Part shown: positions 8,969 through 17,456 of the stretch, one piece after another
Position numbering within the stretch: the first letter of the stretch is position 1
Layout: each line of letters starts with the position of its first letter
Assembly: GCA_937873695.1 (NCBI GenBank)
Contig: CALMYL010000005.1
Coordinates: 39,014 to 103,013 of the forward strand
Source: an uncultured Ignavibacteria bacterium
GTDB lineage: Bacteria; Bacteroidota; Ignavibacteria; Tepidaquicellales; OLB5
DNA length: 64,000 nt
Reading direction: 5' to 3'
Notes under the pieces: generated by a model
Seen by the model: the letters and a program-made list of their open reading frames with translations, nothing else
Database searches by the model: none
Told to the model about the DNA's origin: nothing
Translations under genes and position numbers: made by a program

Positions 8969-10405
8969 ATGTCTGGAAATACTCCAATTACAGTAGCATA
9001 TGGCGATGGCATCGGACCCGAAATTATGCAGGCAACGCTTGATATAATTCAGGCAGCTGGCGCTAAATTAGATATTGAAGTTATAGAAATAGGTGAAAAA
9101 GTCTATGGAAAAGGAATAGCCGAAGGCATTGAACCGAGTGCTTGGGATTCATTGTTAAGAACAAAAGTATTTCTGAAGGCTCCCATCACAACACCGCAGG
9201 GCGGCGGATTCAAAAGCCTGAATGTTGCCACCAGAAAAACTCTTGGGCTATATGCCAATATTCGTCCGTGTGTATCTTACGCTCCTTATATACAGACCAA
9301 ACACCCTATTATGGATGTTGTTATAATGAGAGAAAATGAAGAAGATCTTTATGCCGGAATTGAGTACAGACAAACTGACCAGGTGATGCAGGGATTAAAA
9401 CTTATTTCTTCTCCTGGTTCAGAAAAGATAATCCGCTACGCTTTTGAATATGCCAAAGCCAACGGCAGAAAAAAAGTAACATGCTTCATGAAAGATAACA
9501 TCATGAAATTCACAGACGGTCTTTTTCATAAGATATTTGATAAAGTTGGCGAAGAATATCCTGATATAGAAAAGGAAAGCTGGATAGTAGATATCGGCGC
9601 GGCAAAACTTGCCACCTCACCGGAATCTTTTGATGTTGTTGTAATGGAAAATCTTTACGGCGATATTCTTTCTGATGTAACGGCACAGATGACAGGTTCA
9701 GTAGGACTTGCGGGCTCAGCCAACATCGGCGATAAATGCGCAATGTTCGAGGCCATTCACGGCTCAGCGCCCAGGCGCGCGGGGCAGAATGCCGCGAATC
9801 CATCGGGTCTGCTGCTTGGAGCAGTATTAATGCTGGCGCATATTAATCAATCTGATGTTGCAACAAAAGTACACAATGCATGGCTAAAAACCCTTGAAGA
9901 CGGAGTGAACACTTATGATATTTACAGAGAAGGCGTAAGCAAAGAAAAAGTCGGCACAAAGGAATTCGCGCAGGCTGTAATTGCAAGACTTGGACAGAAA
10001 CCAACAACATTAAAGCCTGTAGAGTACCATGACTTTGAAGTGAAAATGCAGCCTCATTATGATTATATGAATATCAAGAAAGCTAAGAAAGATCTTGTTG
10101 GAGTAGATGTATTTTTGCATTGGACAGAAGGTACAGCAGAAGAACTTGGAAGCAAACTGAAAAATATTGCAGTTGAAGGATTAAAGCTTACAGCAATTAC
10201 AAACCGCGGCGTGAAAGTTTACCCCGGCGGTATGAAAGAAACTTTCTGTGTTGATCACTGGAGATGCCGTTTCCAGGTTGAAAGCGGAACTACAACACAT
10301 GAAAAATTAATTGCACAGCTTGATAAATTCCGCGTGGAAGGATATGATTTCATTAAAACAGAAAATCTTTATACTTTTGACGGCGAAAACGGCTTCACAG
10401 CTTAG
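8969..10405 (+). CDS. icd: NADP-dependent isocitrate dehydrogenase (Rickettsia/alpha-proteobacterial type)
   Basis: 478 residues. The N-terminus AYGDGIGPEIM is the isocitrate/isopropylmalate dehydrogenase signature. Substrate residues lie in FKSLNVATRKTLGLYANIRP (81-100), with R121 and Y128 in RENEEDLYAG. Metal-binding aspartates are in ENLYGDILSD (227-236) and the cofactor loop is HGSAPRRAG (264-272). An additional C-terminal domain from about residue 355 matches the longer form of the enzyme found in rickettsiae and relatives. Role: oxidative decarboxylation of isocitrate to 2-oxoglutarate in the TCA cycle. It has an AGAAAGGA ribosome site before the ATG and a strong terminator at 10428-10466, so it is expressed as a single gene. 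Confidence 0.95.
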   Translation: MSGNTPITVAYGDGIGPEIMQATLDIIQAAGAKLDIEVIEIGEKVYGKGIAEGIEPSAWDSLLRTKVFLKAPITTPQGGGFKSLNVATRKTLGLYANIRPCVSYAPYIQTKHPIMDVVIMRENEEDLYAGIEYRQTDQVMQGLKLISSPGSEKIIRYAFEYAKANGRKKVTCFMKDNIMKFTDGLFHKIFDKVGEEYPDIEKESWIVDIGAAKLATSPESFDVVVMENLYGDILSDVTAQMTGSVGLAGSANIGDKCAMFEAIHGSAPRRAGQNAANPSGLLLGAVLMLAHINQSDVATKVHNAWLKTLEDGVNTYDIYREGVSKEKVGTKEFAQAVIARLGQKPTTLKPVEYHDFEVKMQPHYDYMNIKKAKKDLVGVDVFLHWTEGTAEELGSKLKNIAVEGLKLTAITNRGVKVYPGGMKETFCVDHWRCRFQVESGTTTHEKLIAQLDKFRVEGYDFIKTENLYTFDGENGFTA

Positions 10406-10427
10406 TAGGTATTAAAAATTAAACTCT

Positions 10428-10466
10428 AAACGGCTCTTCAATAAACATTGCAGAGCCGTTTTTATT
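10428..10466 (+). terminator. Strong Rho-independent terminator after icd
   Basis: 10-bp perfect stem AAACGGCTCT/AGAGCCGTTT with a 14-base loop and a T-rich tail. The next gene's ATG begins at 10471, only 4 bp past the tail. Confidence 0.9.
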
Positions 10467-10470
10467 TACT

Positions 10471-10914
10471 ATGCATATATCAATAAAAACAAAAACTGCT
10501 CAAAATTACCGGAAAGTTTTCCAAGGCTTTGATATTAAACTATTTATGAAACTTAAACCACCTTTGGTTGGTTTAAATGTAATGAGATTTGATGGCTGCT
10601 CAAAAGGTGATATTGTTCAGGTTGAGATCAGTTTTTTAGGATTAAAGCAAAACTGGACATCGCTGATAACTGAAAATGAGAATAACGAAGACAGGATCTA
10701 TTTTATTGATGAAGGAATTGTTTTACCCAAACCATTAAAGTATTGGAAACATAAGCACATAATAGAAAAATCTGTTGATAGTAGCATAATTATTGATGAT
10801 ATTACGTACAAAACCGGCAATTTTTTGTTTGATTTATTGCTGTTTCCTGTGTTTTTTATGCAGTTTTACTACAGAAAGCCGGTTTATAGATCTTATTTCA
10901 GCAAATTAAATTGA
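10471..10914 (+). CDS. SRPBCC-fold ligand-binding protein
   Basis: 147 residues. The pattern ISIKTKTAQNYRKVFQGFD, FLGLKQNWTSLIT, FIDEGIVLPKPLKYWKHKH and a final YYRKPVYRSYF matches START-like (SRPBCC) small proteins common in Bacteroidetes, which have a helix-grip fold binding a hydrophobic ligand. The ligand and role are unknown. A hydrophobic segment (LFDLLLFPVFFMQFYY) near residues 112-127 belongs to the C-terminal helix. Its ATG comes immediately after the icd terminator, so it probably depends on read-through or lacks a usual leader. A GNAT gene follows after 4 bp. Confidence 0.7.
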   Translation: MHISIKTKTAQNYRKVFQGFDIKLFMKLKPPLVGLNVMRFDGCSKGDIVQVEISFLGLKQNWTSLITENENNEDRIYFIDEGIVLPKPLKYWKHKHIIEKSVDSSIIIDDITYKTGNFLFDLLLFPVFFMQFYYRKPVYRSYFSKLN

Positions 10915-10918
10915 GTTT

Positions 10919-11317
10919 ATGGTAATAACCTATAAAACAAATGCTAAAATAGAAGCACACGAACTTTCAGACCTGTTTAAGGCTTCCGGAATAAAGCGCC
11001 CGGTAGAAGATCTGAACAGGGTGAAAAACATGATTGATAATTCAAACCTGCTGGTAACCGCATGGGATGGAGAAAAACTTGTTGGCGTTGCACGGGCACT
11101 TAGTGATCTATCATACTGCTGTTACCTTTCTGATCTGGCAGTCGATAAAGAATACCAAAACCAGGGGATCGGGCATGAACTGGTTAATGAAATTCAGAAA
11201 TTGATCGGCGATGAATCTAACCTGGTACTTCTATCAGCACCGGAAGCGATGGAATATTACCCGAAGATTGGATTCGAAAAGGCAGGAAATGCGTATATAA
11301 TTTACCGCAAAAAATAG
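10919..11317 (+). CDS. GNAT-family N-acetyltransferase
   Basis: 132 residues, the size of a single GNAT domain. The acetyl-CoA pyrophosphate-binding motif is visible as YQNQGIGHELVNEI (near residues 80-93, Q/RxxGxG), preceded by the beta-4 strand CYLSDLAVDKE and followed by the EAMEYYPKIGFEKAG segment typical of the C-terminal half. It transfers an acetyl group from acetyl-CoA to an amine; the acceptor is unknown. Four bases separate it from the SRPBCC gene, so the two are cotranscribed. Confidence 0.88.
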   Translation: MVITYKTNAKIEAHELSDLFKASGIKRPVEDLNRVKNMIDNSNLLVTAWDGEKLVGVARALSDLSYCCYLSDLAVDKEYQNQGIGHELVNEIQKLIGDESNLVLLSAPEAMEYYPKIGFEKAGNAYIIYRKK

Positions 11318-11369
11318 ACTGCTGTAAAGAGAGTGATAATATAGTGTATTAAATTTATCATTCATTTGG

Positions 11370-11377
11370 TAAATTTG
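11370..11377 (+). promoter_or_regulatory. TAnnTTTG element directly before pdxH
   Basis: TAAATTTG ends 4 bases before the pdxH ATG, so transcription would begin at or next to the start codon. No clear TTG lies at the expected -33 position. Confidence 0.45.
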
Positions 11378-11381
11378 TAAT

Positions 11382-12023
11382 ATGGATGATAAAGAAATTC
11401 AGAATTTAAGAAGACAGTATTCAAAAAGCACCTTATCGGTAAGCAGTGTGAGCAAAGACCCTTTCAAACAATTCGAAAAATGGTTTCAGGATGTATTGAA
11501 CTCAGGTTTTCTTGAGCCTAACGCAATGACTTTGGCAACAGCCTCCGGAACAGGAAAGCCTTCGGCAAGGGTTGTATTACTTAAGGGTATTCACGATGGC
11601 GGTTTTGTATTCTATACCAATTACAAAAGCAAGAAAGGAAAAGATATTGAAGAGAATCCTTATGGATGTTTATTGTTTTTCTGGGATAAACTTGAACGGC
11701 AGATAAGAATAGAAGGAAAAATTGAAAAAGTATCACAGAAAGAAAGCGAAGAATATTTTGACACCAGGCCTTATAAAAGCAGGGTTGGCGCATGGGCATC
11801 AAAACAAAGTACGGTTATTGAAAGCCGCTCCGTGATTGTAAAGGAATTCCTTAAGTACATGATGAAATTCAAAACCCACGTACCCCTTCCGGATGTTTGG
11901 GGCGGTTACTCACTAAAGCCTGAGACATTTGAATTCTGGCAAGGCAGGCCAAACAGGCTTCATGACAGGGTGAGATATACTAAAAGCAAGTCCGGCTGGA
12001 AAATTGAAAGGTTAGCACCGTAA
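11382..12023 (+). CDS. pdxH: Pyridoxamine 5'-phosphate oxidase
   Basis: 213 residues, the standard length. The FMN-binding split-barrel segments are present: ATASGTGKPSARVVLLKG, GFVFYTNYKSKKGKDIEENP, LERQIRIEGKIEKVS and the C-terminal FEFWQGRPNRLHDR with the substrate-binding Arg and His. The N-terminus MDDKEIQNLRRQYSK matches the family, supporting this ATG. Role: FMN- and O2-dependent oxidation of pyridoxine or pyridoxamine 5'-phosphate to PLP (vitamin B6). The adjacent TAnnTTTG suggests a nearly leaderless transcript. Confidence 0.95.
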   Translation: MDDKEIQNLRRQYSKSTLSVSSVSKDPFKQFEKWFQDVLNSGFLEPNAMTLATASGTGKPSARVVLLKGIHDGGFVFYTNYKSKKGKDIEENPYGCLLFFWDKLERQIRIEGKIEKVSQKESEEYFDTRPYKSRVGAWASKQSTVIESRSVIVKEFLKYMMKFKTHVPLPDVWGGYSLKPETFEFWQGRPNRLHDRVRYTKSKSGWKIERLAP

Positions 12024-12038
12024 GAATATTGGATTAAA

Positions 12039-13475
12039 CTACTTTATGAGTTTTTCGGCCTCTTCAACTATCCACAATTTGTAAGCAAAGTATTCATCCT
12101 TTTCCAGGTCCATACATAATTCTTCAGCCGCAATCTTATCTTCTTTGTGCCTAACATTATTTAGCTGGTTCGTATATTTGATGAACTTCAGGTATTGATT
12201 CTTGCGCATATCGGTCATGAACTTATTATTCTGCACTGTTTTTTTGAAAGTATCAAGCAATGACTGCAGCGGAATTGTCCAGTCCAGGGAGTAATAAATC
12301 CGGCTTTGCAGTATCCTCAGATCCATTTTCAGGTAAACCTCTTCGGGTTTGCTTTTAGCAAGATACTCCAGCGCTTTTTCGTAATTGCCTTCTTCATTTT
12401 CAAGGTAGGCCATTCCGTAATAGTAATACGCTTCCCTGGAGCTTTCATGAATTTCATTGTGATGATCTGCTATAAATTTTCGAAGCCAGTCATATTTCTT
12501 CAGTTTGGATGCCGTAACAACCATACTTGAAAAAAAAGAATTAGGCATATAACCGTGTATCTTGTATGTATCTTTCTTCAGTTCAAGCTCGTAAATCCTG
12601 AAAGATTCCAGCAGGTATTCCTGCTTGCCGGTTCTAAGCTGCCTTACACAGTAATTTTCAAGATTGATAAAAAGATCGCCAATTGCACCGCCTACCTCGT
12701 CTTCATGCTTGATGATAATTTCTTTTAACTGGTAATAATTCTCTTCATTGTCAGGATCAATAAAAAGCTTTATTACCCTGTAATAGATCAGTATCAACGG
12801 TACCCCGCTGAATTGTTCAGCATTAAAGTTATTCAGTATATTTTCTATGATCTCTGTGTCAATCTTCACATTATACAGGTACATTGTGTTTAATGTAATA
12901 GCATAGTATTTAAGGACGCTGATAAGATAAAACTTTGTGATATTATCCGAAAACAGCTGTATATTATCCCTGGTCAGGTATTTTTCATATTTTCCCATAT
13001 AAATTTCAGCAAGGTATGTCAGTTTATGCTCGGCAAAAAGGTACCTGTTTTCATAATAGTAATCATCTCTAACAATGAACTTATCAAGTTCCCTGTTCGC
13101 CTCATCAATTATGCGCTCAAAATCCTTAAACAACTTCCTTTCAAACAGCTCCTTAAGCAATATGTCTTTTGATTGAAAAATATCGTTACTGAACCTGTTG
13201 TATGCCAGGAATTTTTCCACAAGCTCATACAGGTAGTACATCAAAAGTCTCAGCGTACTATCCTTATATGGCTTCCCGGGAAAAAGTTTCAGAAAAATTT
13301 TTTCCTTTTCAATTTTACCGGGGTCAAGCTCAGGGTAATTCTTTTTGATTATCTCAAAAAGCCTGATCACATTCACATTCTTATTAAAAAACGGAGATGA
13401 TACGAATTCAGAAAATTCTTTTATCTCCTTTGGGCTGAATGTTCTGATAGCTTCTATTAAGCTGCTTTTATTCAT
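12039..13475 (-). CDS. Paralogous family protein, member B (unknown function)
   Basis: 478 residues, soluble, helical throughout with TPR-like repeats in the C-terminal half (for example YYGMAYLENEEGNYEKALEY). The N-terminal signature is well preserved: IRTFSPKEIKEFSEFVSSPF followed by FNKN, then YPELD, IFLKLFPGKPYKDSTLRLLM and EKFLAYNRF. The start overlaps the stop of member C by 8 bp, so the two are translationally coupled. It is convergent with pdxH (15 bp apart). No enzyme motif seen. A scaffold or interaction protein is possible but is only inference from the TPR-like shape. Confidence 0.8.
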   Translation of the reverse strand: MNKSSLIEAIRTFSPKEIKEFSEFVSSPFFNKNVNVIRLFEIIKKNYPELDPGKIEKEKIFLKLFPGKPYKDSTLRLLMYYLYELVEKFLAYNRFSNDIFQSKDILLKELFERKLFKDFERIIDEANRELDKFIVRDDYYYENRYLFAEHKLTYLAEIYMGKYEKYLTRDNIQLFSDNITKFYLISVLKYYAITLNTMYLYNVKIDTEIIENILNNFNAEQFSGVPLILIYYRVIKLFIDPDNEENYYQLKEIIIKHEDEVGGAIGDLFINLENYCVRQLRTGKQEYLLESFRIYELELKKDTYKIHGYMPNSFFSSMVVTASKLKKYDWLRKFIADHHNEIHESSREAYYYYGMAYLENEEGNYEKALEYLAKSKPEEVYLKMDLRILQSRIYYSLDWTIPLQSLLDTFKKTVQNNKFMTDMRKNQYLKFIKYTNQLNNVRHKEDKIAAEELCMDLEKDEYFAYKLWIVEEAEKLIK

Positions 13476-14943
13476 CCGACAATTCTCCTGTTTTCTTTAA
13501 TAGCCAGTATTTTTCCAGGGTATTACTTGTACTTTCAATGTCTTCTTTAAGTTTTGCTGAGTCCTTTACTGATCGTTTTTCCTTTATTTTCAGAAGCCTT
13601 GTGTAGAATTTAAGAAAATTCAGTATTCTTATATACCTCTCTTCCGAAAGTGACTCTTTGTTATTATTCAAAAAGTGACGGTAAGAATCGATCTGATATA
13701 CTGATTGAGTGTGCATATTCAGTTCATAGAATGTCATCAGTGTAAGATCTCTGACAGGCAGTTTATACTGGATATGCCTGATAGTTTTTATGGAGTTAAG
13801 ATGCCACAAAGCTTTTTCGAAGATTCCCTTGTTAAACAGCAAGCGCGCATAGCTGTAGTTTATCACAACATCACTGTTATCGGGAGAAATGTAATTTTTA
13901 TACTGCTCAATAAAATTCTCAACCCATTCAAACTGCTTCACGGAAATTGCAGTGCCAACAATATTCCCGAAAAGTAAGTCATCAAAGTAAATATGTTCTT
14001 CCGCGGCGTACAGTTTCTGCTCAAGGCATATCTTAAAAAGCTCAAAACGTTCCTGTGTATATGCTTTGCCGTCCGATAGCGGAGAGTTATTATAACCCTG
14101 GTAGACGCAGTAACTTTGCAGAATATTATGCAGGCTGTACATATCGCTCCTGGAAAGTTTGCCTGAACTTGAAATGAATATCTCTTTCAGTATCCTGTAA
14201 TTTTCTTCGTTTTTGTTCTTTATTAACAGAACTTCGTTCAGGTGAAGTTTGATCTTCAGTTTTTCCTTAAAATACTTATCCTTTGTAAGAAGGTATTCCA
14301 GAATGTGCTCGATAAACTCATAGTTATGATCAAGCTTCTCATACATATTCTTATCAAGCACAAACCTGTAATGATTCAGAGCTTTTGCAAGGTAATAGCT
14401 GGTAAGCTCATCTTCAATGTATGTTACAGTGTTTTCTGTATAATTCTTAAAATCTTTCTGCTTGAATTTACTCCAGTCCATATATATCTCTTTCTGATTC
14501 TGGAGTTCATACTTCTTCAGAAAATAGTCCGGGTCCTGGTAGGTTACAGAATTAATATCTTCTTCAATTTCCGAGTAATATTTCAGGAAAACTTTTTCCA
14601 GCTTTCTTTCATTCAATTCCTTGAGAAGATTCATTCCCCTGTTCAAGTCGTCCTTCCTGAAATTAATGTAAGCAAGATAGTCTTCAGCAAGTTTCCCGAG
14701 GTTATATATAACAGTCCTCAGGAACCCGTCATTATATTTTTTCCCGTGAAACAGGCTTTCGAATACCACTTCCTTATCAAGCTTCCTGTCTTTAAACTCG
14801 GGGTAGAATTTCTTCAGGTAGTCGTAAAGGTGCTTCACATGAATATTTTTGTTAAAGAACGGCGATTTGACAAATTCACCAAATTCCTTAAACTCCTTCG
14901 GAGTAAACTTGCCCAATATCCCAAGTAATGTAGCGCTTATCAT
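13468..14943 (-). CDS. Paralogous family protein, member C (unknown function)
   Basis: 491 residues using the ATG at 14943 (MISATLLGILGKFTPKEF), which matches the starts of the other members. An upstream ATG at 15009 would add 22 residues with no counterpart and is less likely. Family signature: KFTPKEFKEFGEFVKSPFFN, then YPEFKDRKLDKEVVFESLFH, GKKYNDGFLR and a C-terminal EKYWLLKKTGELSD. The middle is helical and rich in Tyr, Leu and Lys. First gene of the C-B pair, reading away from 15283. No CAAAnnTA promoter element was found upstream. Confidence 0.8.
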   Translation of the reverse strand: MISATLLGILGKFTPKEFKEFGEFVKSPFFNKNIHVKHLYDYLKKFYPEFKDRKLDKEVVFESLFHGKKYNDGFLRTVIYNLGKLAEDYLAYINFRKDDLNRGMNLLKELNERKLEKVFLKYYSEIEEDINSVTYQDPDYFLKKYELQNQKEIYMDWSKFKQKDFKNYTENTVTYIEDELTSYYLAKALNHYRFVLDKNMYEKLDHNYEFIEHILEYLLTKDKYFKEKLKIKLHLNEVLLIKNKNEENYRILKEIFISSSGKLSRSDMYSLHNILQSYCVYQGYNNSPLSDGKAYTQERFELFKICLEQKLYAAEEHIYFDDLLFGNIVGTAISVKQFEWVENFIEQYKNYISPDNSDVVINYSYARLLFNKGIFEKALWHLNSIKTIRHIQYKLPVRDLTLMTFYELNMHTQSVYQIDSYRHFLNNNKESLSEERYIRILNFLKFYTRLLKIKEKRSVKDSAKLKEDIESTSNTLEKYWLLKKTGELSDE

Positions 14944-15220
14944 CAAATTGTGCTGGAAATTTAAAACAATATAAGGTACTTTTTTGCTATATAAAACGCA
15001 TTTTAACAATCATTTTTAACAATTTTACAAACAGATATCCCCAAAGAAGCCTTACTTTTTAAAAACAACTGATTTTACAATTCCTTTTCCAATCCTGAAT
15101 AACAATTACAAAAATTTTTTCCTGTGCTACCTGCCATATTTTTAAACAAGTTATGAAAACCGGATTTTATGCGGGTGTGTTTTTCGGGGCTCAACAATTG
15201 AACTTGTGCAAAATGATTTC

Positions 15221-15252
15221 TTTGTACAGATGAGGCATAATATCTAAATTTG
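15221..15252 (+). promoter_or_regulatory. Bacteroidetes-type promoter with shared upstream box
   Basis: TTTG (15221-15224), a 20-base spacer and TAAATTTG (15245-15252) match the -33/-7 pattern. The preceding bases AAATGATTTCTTTGTACAGA are nearly identical to those at the promoter at 16032-16063. The rest of the gene-free stretch 14944-15282 shows nothing else. Confidence 0.65.
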
Positions 15253-15282
15253 TACCAATTATAAAATCAGTAAAAAAGATCA

Positions 15283-15777
15283 ATGAAAGCAATATTTATT
15301 CTGGTATTATTTTCCGCGCAAATTTTTCCGCATAATATGTTCGTTAACGATCACGTTAGTTTTGAATACGGTGATACAGAGAACAAAAATAAAACATCGG
15401 TTCTGACCGAAACCGAAGTTAATAGTGAATCCGCCTTTTTGTCCGCTGTTACATTGAACATGAATCTGGCAAATGAAAAAAATACACTCCAAAAGACTTC
15501 TTCTGATATCCCCGGGGGATATTACCTTGGCCAAAATTCATCACAGCAGACCGGCCTTTATGCAAACATTTATTTCAGCATCCCGGTGAAGCAGCATGTG
15601 AGGCTTGTTGTATTAAATATGCTTGGTCAGGAGATCAATCAGCTTATCAGCCAAAATATTGATGAAGGTACATATAAGATCAATTTTGATGCTTCCGAAG
15701 TAGTTTCAGGGCTATACATCTGCAGACTGGAAACAGAGAAATTTGTGGATTCAAAAAGAATAATGCTTGTAAAATAA
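15283..15777 (+). CDS. Small secreted protein, nearly only a T9SS-type sorting domain
   Basis: 164 residues. A signal peptide (residues 1-17, LVLFSAQIFPHNMF) is followed by about 65 polar residues and then a C-terminal domain that matches the sorting domain of the large cargo proteins: YFSIPVKQHVRLVVLNMLGQ, INQLISQNIDEGTYKINFDA, VSGLYICRL, and a final KRIMLVK. The usual YPNPFNP turn is replaced by LGQNSSQQTGLYANI. So almost all of the mature protein is the secretion tag. It could be a remnant of a larger cargo, or a small surface peptide in its own right; its own promoter argues that it is expressed. Confidence 0.72.
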   Translation: MKAIFILVLFSAQIFPHNMFVNDHVSFEYGDTENKNKTSVLTETEVNSESAFLSAVTLNMNLANEKNTLQKTSSDIPGGYYLGQNSSQQTGLYANIYFSIPVKQHVRLVVLNMLGQEINQLISQNIDEGTYKINFDASEVVSGLYICRLETEKFVDSKRIMLVK

Positions 15778-16031
15778 GACAAAAGTGTACTGTTATCGGG
15801 AAACAAATCAATTTAAAAATCAAAAAAATAAGGCTGAAATTCATCAATTTGACAGAATTATAGGATTTTTTTTGAAACATTGAGGAAAATCTTTCAATTT
15901 AAGCAGCATCAAAACTTCAAAACAAATGTTTCCATCCATTAAAATCAGTAAAAACATTAATTTAGGTACTATCAGAAATGCCTGAAATTACCCTGAACTA
16001 AACAAACACTAAACAAAGTAGAAATCATTTC

Positions 16032-16063
16032 TTTGTATAGAACAGCAATCAAGACTATTTTTG
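16032..16063 (+). promoter_or_regulatory. Bacteroidetes-type promoter, twin of 15221-15252
   Basis: TTTG (16032-16035), 20-base spacer, TATTTTTG (16056-16063), followed 55 bp later by the ATG at 16119. GAAATCATTTC just upstream is an 11-base palindrome. The remainder of the 341-bp gap 15778-16118 is AT-rich and holds no other feature I can support. Confidence 0.68.
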
Positions 16064-16118
16064 TAAGGTAAGTAAAATTTCAAATTAAATTCACAAAAAC
16101 AAGAAAGGAATCAATACA

Positions 16119-16529
16119 ATGTTCGGATTCGGAAAAAAGATCGAAAAAGACCCCAAAAAAGCACTCGAAAATGCTGATAAAGCAATCAACTCAGGGGTTT
16201 CAGGCTTCTTAACAAAAACATTCATGGGTCAGGATTTTGTTGACCAGACAAATGCATCACTTAACATGGCAAAAAACTACACAGATACAAGCAATCTAAG
16301 CCAGACAGGAATGGGCGGCACCGCCGATGTACTTAGCATTGAAGATACCGGGGCGCTTATCAATTACAATCCCGTTGTAAGAATGAAGTTAAGGATCACA
16401 CCGCAGTTCGGCCCGGCTTTTGAAACAACGGCAGAAACCGCAGTTTCCAAAATTGCCATTCCCAGGGTTGGCGATAAAATTAACATAAAATACAACCCGG
16501 CTAACACATCACAGGTTCTGGTTGTATAA
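16119..16529 (+). CDS. Small soluble protein of unknown function
   Basis: 136 residues, no signal peptide. A helical, charged N-terminus (FGFGKKIEKDPKKALENADK) leads to a C-terminal beta-rich domain: GTADVLSIEDTGALINYNPV, VRMKLRITPQFGPAFETTAE, VGDKINIKYNPANTSQVLVV. This pattern resembles the small beta-barrel domains of DUF3592-like proteins that end in a YDPxNPSxV turn; I am not certain of the family. Good AGAAAGGA ribosome site and a strong promoter. It ends 34 bp before the lipoprotein gene. Confidence 0.65.
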   Translation: MFGFGKKIEKDPKKALENADKAINSGVSGFLTKTFMGQDFVDQTNASLNMAKNYTDTSNLSQTGMGGTADVLSIEDTGALINYNPVVRMKLRITPQFGPAFETTAETAVSKIAIPRVGDKINIKYNPANTSQVLVV

Positions 16530-16563
16530 AATTCAAATAAACAATACAGGAGGAATTCACAAA

Positions 16564-16971
16564 ATGAGGTTCACAAAAATAGCATTACTTTTATTTGCAG
16601 TTGTCGCAGTTTTTTCAGGCTGCGGCAGAATAAAACAGATCCAGCAGATCACCGACAAATTCTCAGGTGACAGGCTTTATTTCTGTGAAAGATACGTAAC
16701 CAAAGAAATAGGAGAAGATACAAAATTTAAACCCGGAAAAATTACCGTAATGGTAAAACTGCAGAATCCGATTGGTGAAAAGGAAGTTGACATAAATGTT
16801 ACCGATGCGGCAACCGGGAAAGCAGTTGATACATTTCCTTTCACCGTTCAATCAAGCTGGGATTATATTCATTTTGATGACGTTGAATTCAAAGAAAAAG
16901 GAAAGTACAAAGTTAGCTGTTTAAAAAAGAACGGTGACGTTATCTGCAGCGGTGAAGTGGAAATTATATGA
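16564..16971 (+). CDS. Putative lipoprotein, paralog of 34795-35199
   Basis: 135 residues from the ATG at 16564, which has a textbook AGGAGG ribosome site 9 bp upstream; an in-frame ATG at 16522 lies inside the preceding gene and would put 14 extra residues before the signal peptide. The signal peptide ends in a lipobox (VFSGC), so the protein is lipid-anchored. The mature domain reads RLYFCERYVTKEIGED, GKITVMVKL, IHFDDVEFKEKGKYKVSC. It shares the FCExY, GxITVMVK and GxYxxxxL blocks with the secreted protein at 34795-35199. Beta-sandwich-like; function unknown. Confidence 0.72.
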   Translation: MRFTKIALLLFAVVAVFSGCGRIKQIQQITDKFSGDRLYFCERYVTKEIGEDTKFKPGKITVMVKLQNPIGEKEVDINVTDAATGKAVDTFPFTVQSSWDYIHFDDVEFKEKGKYKVSCLKKNGDVICSGEVEII

Positions 16972-17019
16972 TAATTATTTTATAAAAGCAGATTAAATAA
17001 TTATAAAGAAACATTCAGC

Positions 17020-17059
17020 TTCCATACTCAGCCGGAGGCAGCCGGCTGAGTTTATGGAA
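17020..17059. repeat. Large perfect-to-near-perfect hairpin
   Basis: TTCCATACTCAGCCGG (17020-17035) pairs with CCGGCTGAG (17042-17050) and TATGGAA (17053-17059) with only a two-base bulge: 16 bp of stem and a six-base loop. There is no T-run, so it is not a standard terminator. Confidence 0.6.
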
Positions 17060-17115
17060 AATGGATACGGGAATTTCAGTAAACATTTACCCTACCATTC
17101 AACGGGATATGAAAT

Positions 17116-17355
17116 ATGAAACCAATTAACGGGATCAGCATAAAAAGATATGCGGAACTTTGCGCGGATATGGACGGGGTTATTGATGATAAGCATGCCT
17201 GCACCAAAATAGCTGCTGCTCAAGGCATCACAAGATCTGACTGGGAAGCGGCACACTCTGCATGGCAGGAAAAAATAACTGACCCCTCAGATATGGGCAG
17301 AACAGCTTCTAGATTTGTAGCCCACTGGAAAGAAGCTATGAATAAAAAAAAATGA
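17116..17355 (+). CDS. Small DUF6620-like protein
   Basis: 79 residues. The whole protein is one short helical domain: INGISIKRYAELCADMDG, then an acidic linker, GITRSDWEAAHSAWQEKI and a final helix. The same pattern occurs at the N-terminus of the next gene (INGITLKRYAELICATTD, GISRDAWQPVKDGWN). It resembles the DUF6620 domain by my recollection. No signal peptide. Function unknown; 101 bp to the next gene. Confidence 0.65.
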   Translation: MKPINGISIKRYAELCADMDGVIDDKHACTKIAAAQGITRSDWEAAHSAWQEKITDPSDMGRTASRFVAHWKEAMNKKK

Positions 17356-17456
17356 TTCTGTAAACTTATATAATGGAAAATCGGGACTGTACTGTGATAT
17401 TGTACAGCTGAAAGATGAAGACATTAAAGATTGCATTGAGCTAAAGGAAAAACAAT

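Noticed and set aside
14242..14928. Long plus-strand frame (228 residues) opposite paralog member C
   Set aside because: Antisense shadow: rich in Phe/Ile/Leu/Val as expected from the complement of a Lys/Glu/Asn-rich coding strand, and no family features.
15009..15009. ATG at 15009 as start of paralog member C
   Set aside because: It adds 22 residues that no other member has, while the ATG at 14943 aligns with the family start.
14944..15220. TAnnTTTG promoter for the member C/B gene pair
   Set aside because: No CAAAnnTA occurs upstream of 14943 on the plus strand; CAAACAGATA at about 15030 does not fit.
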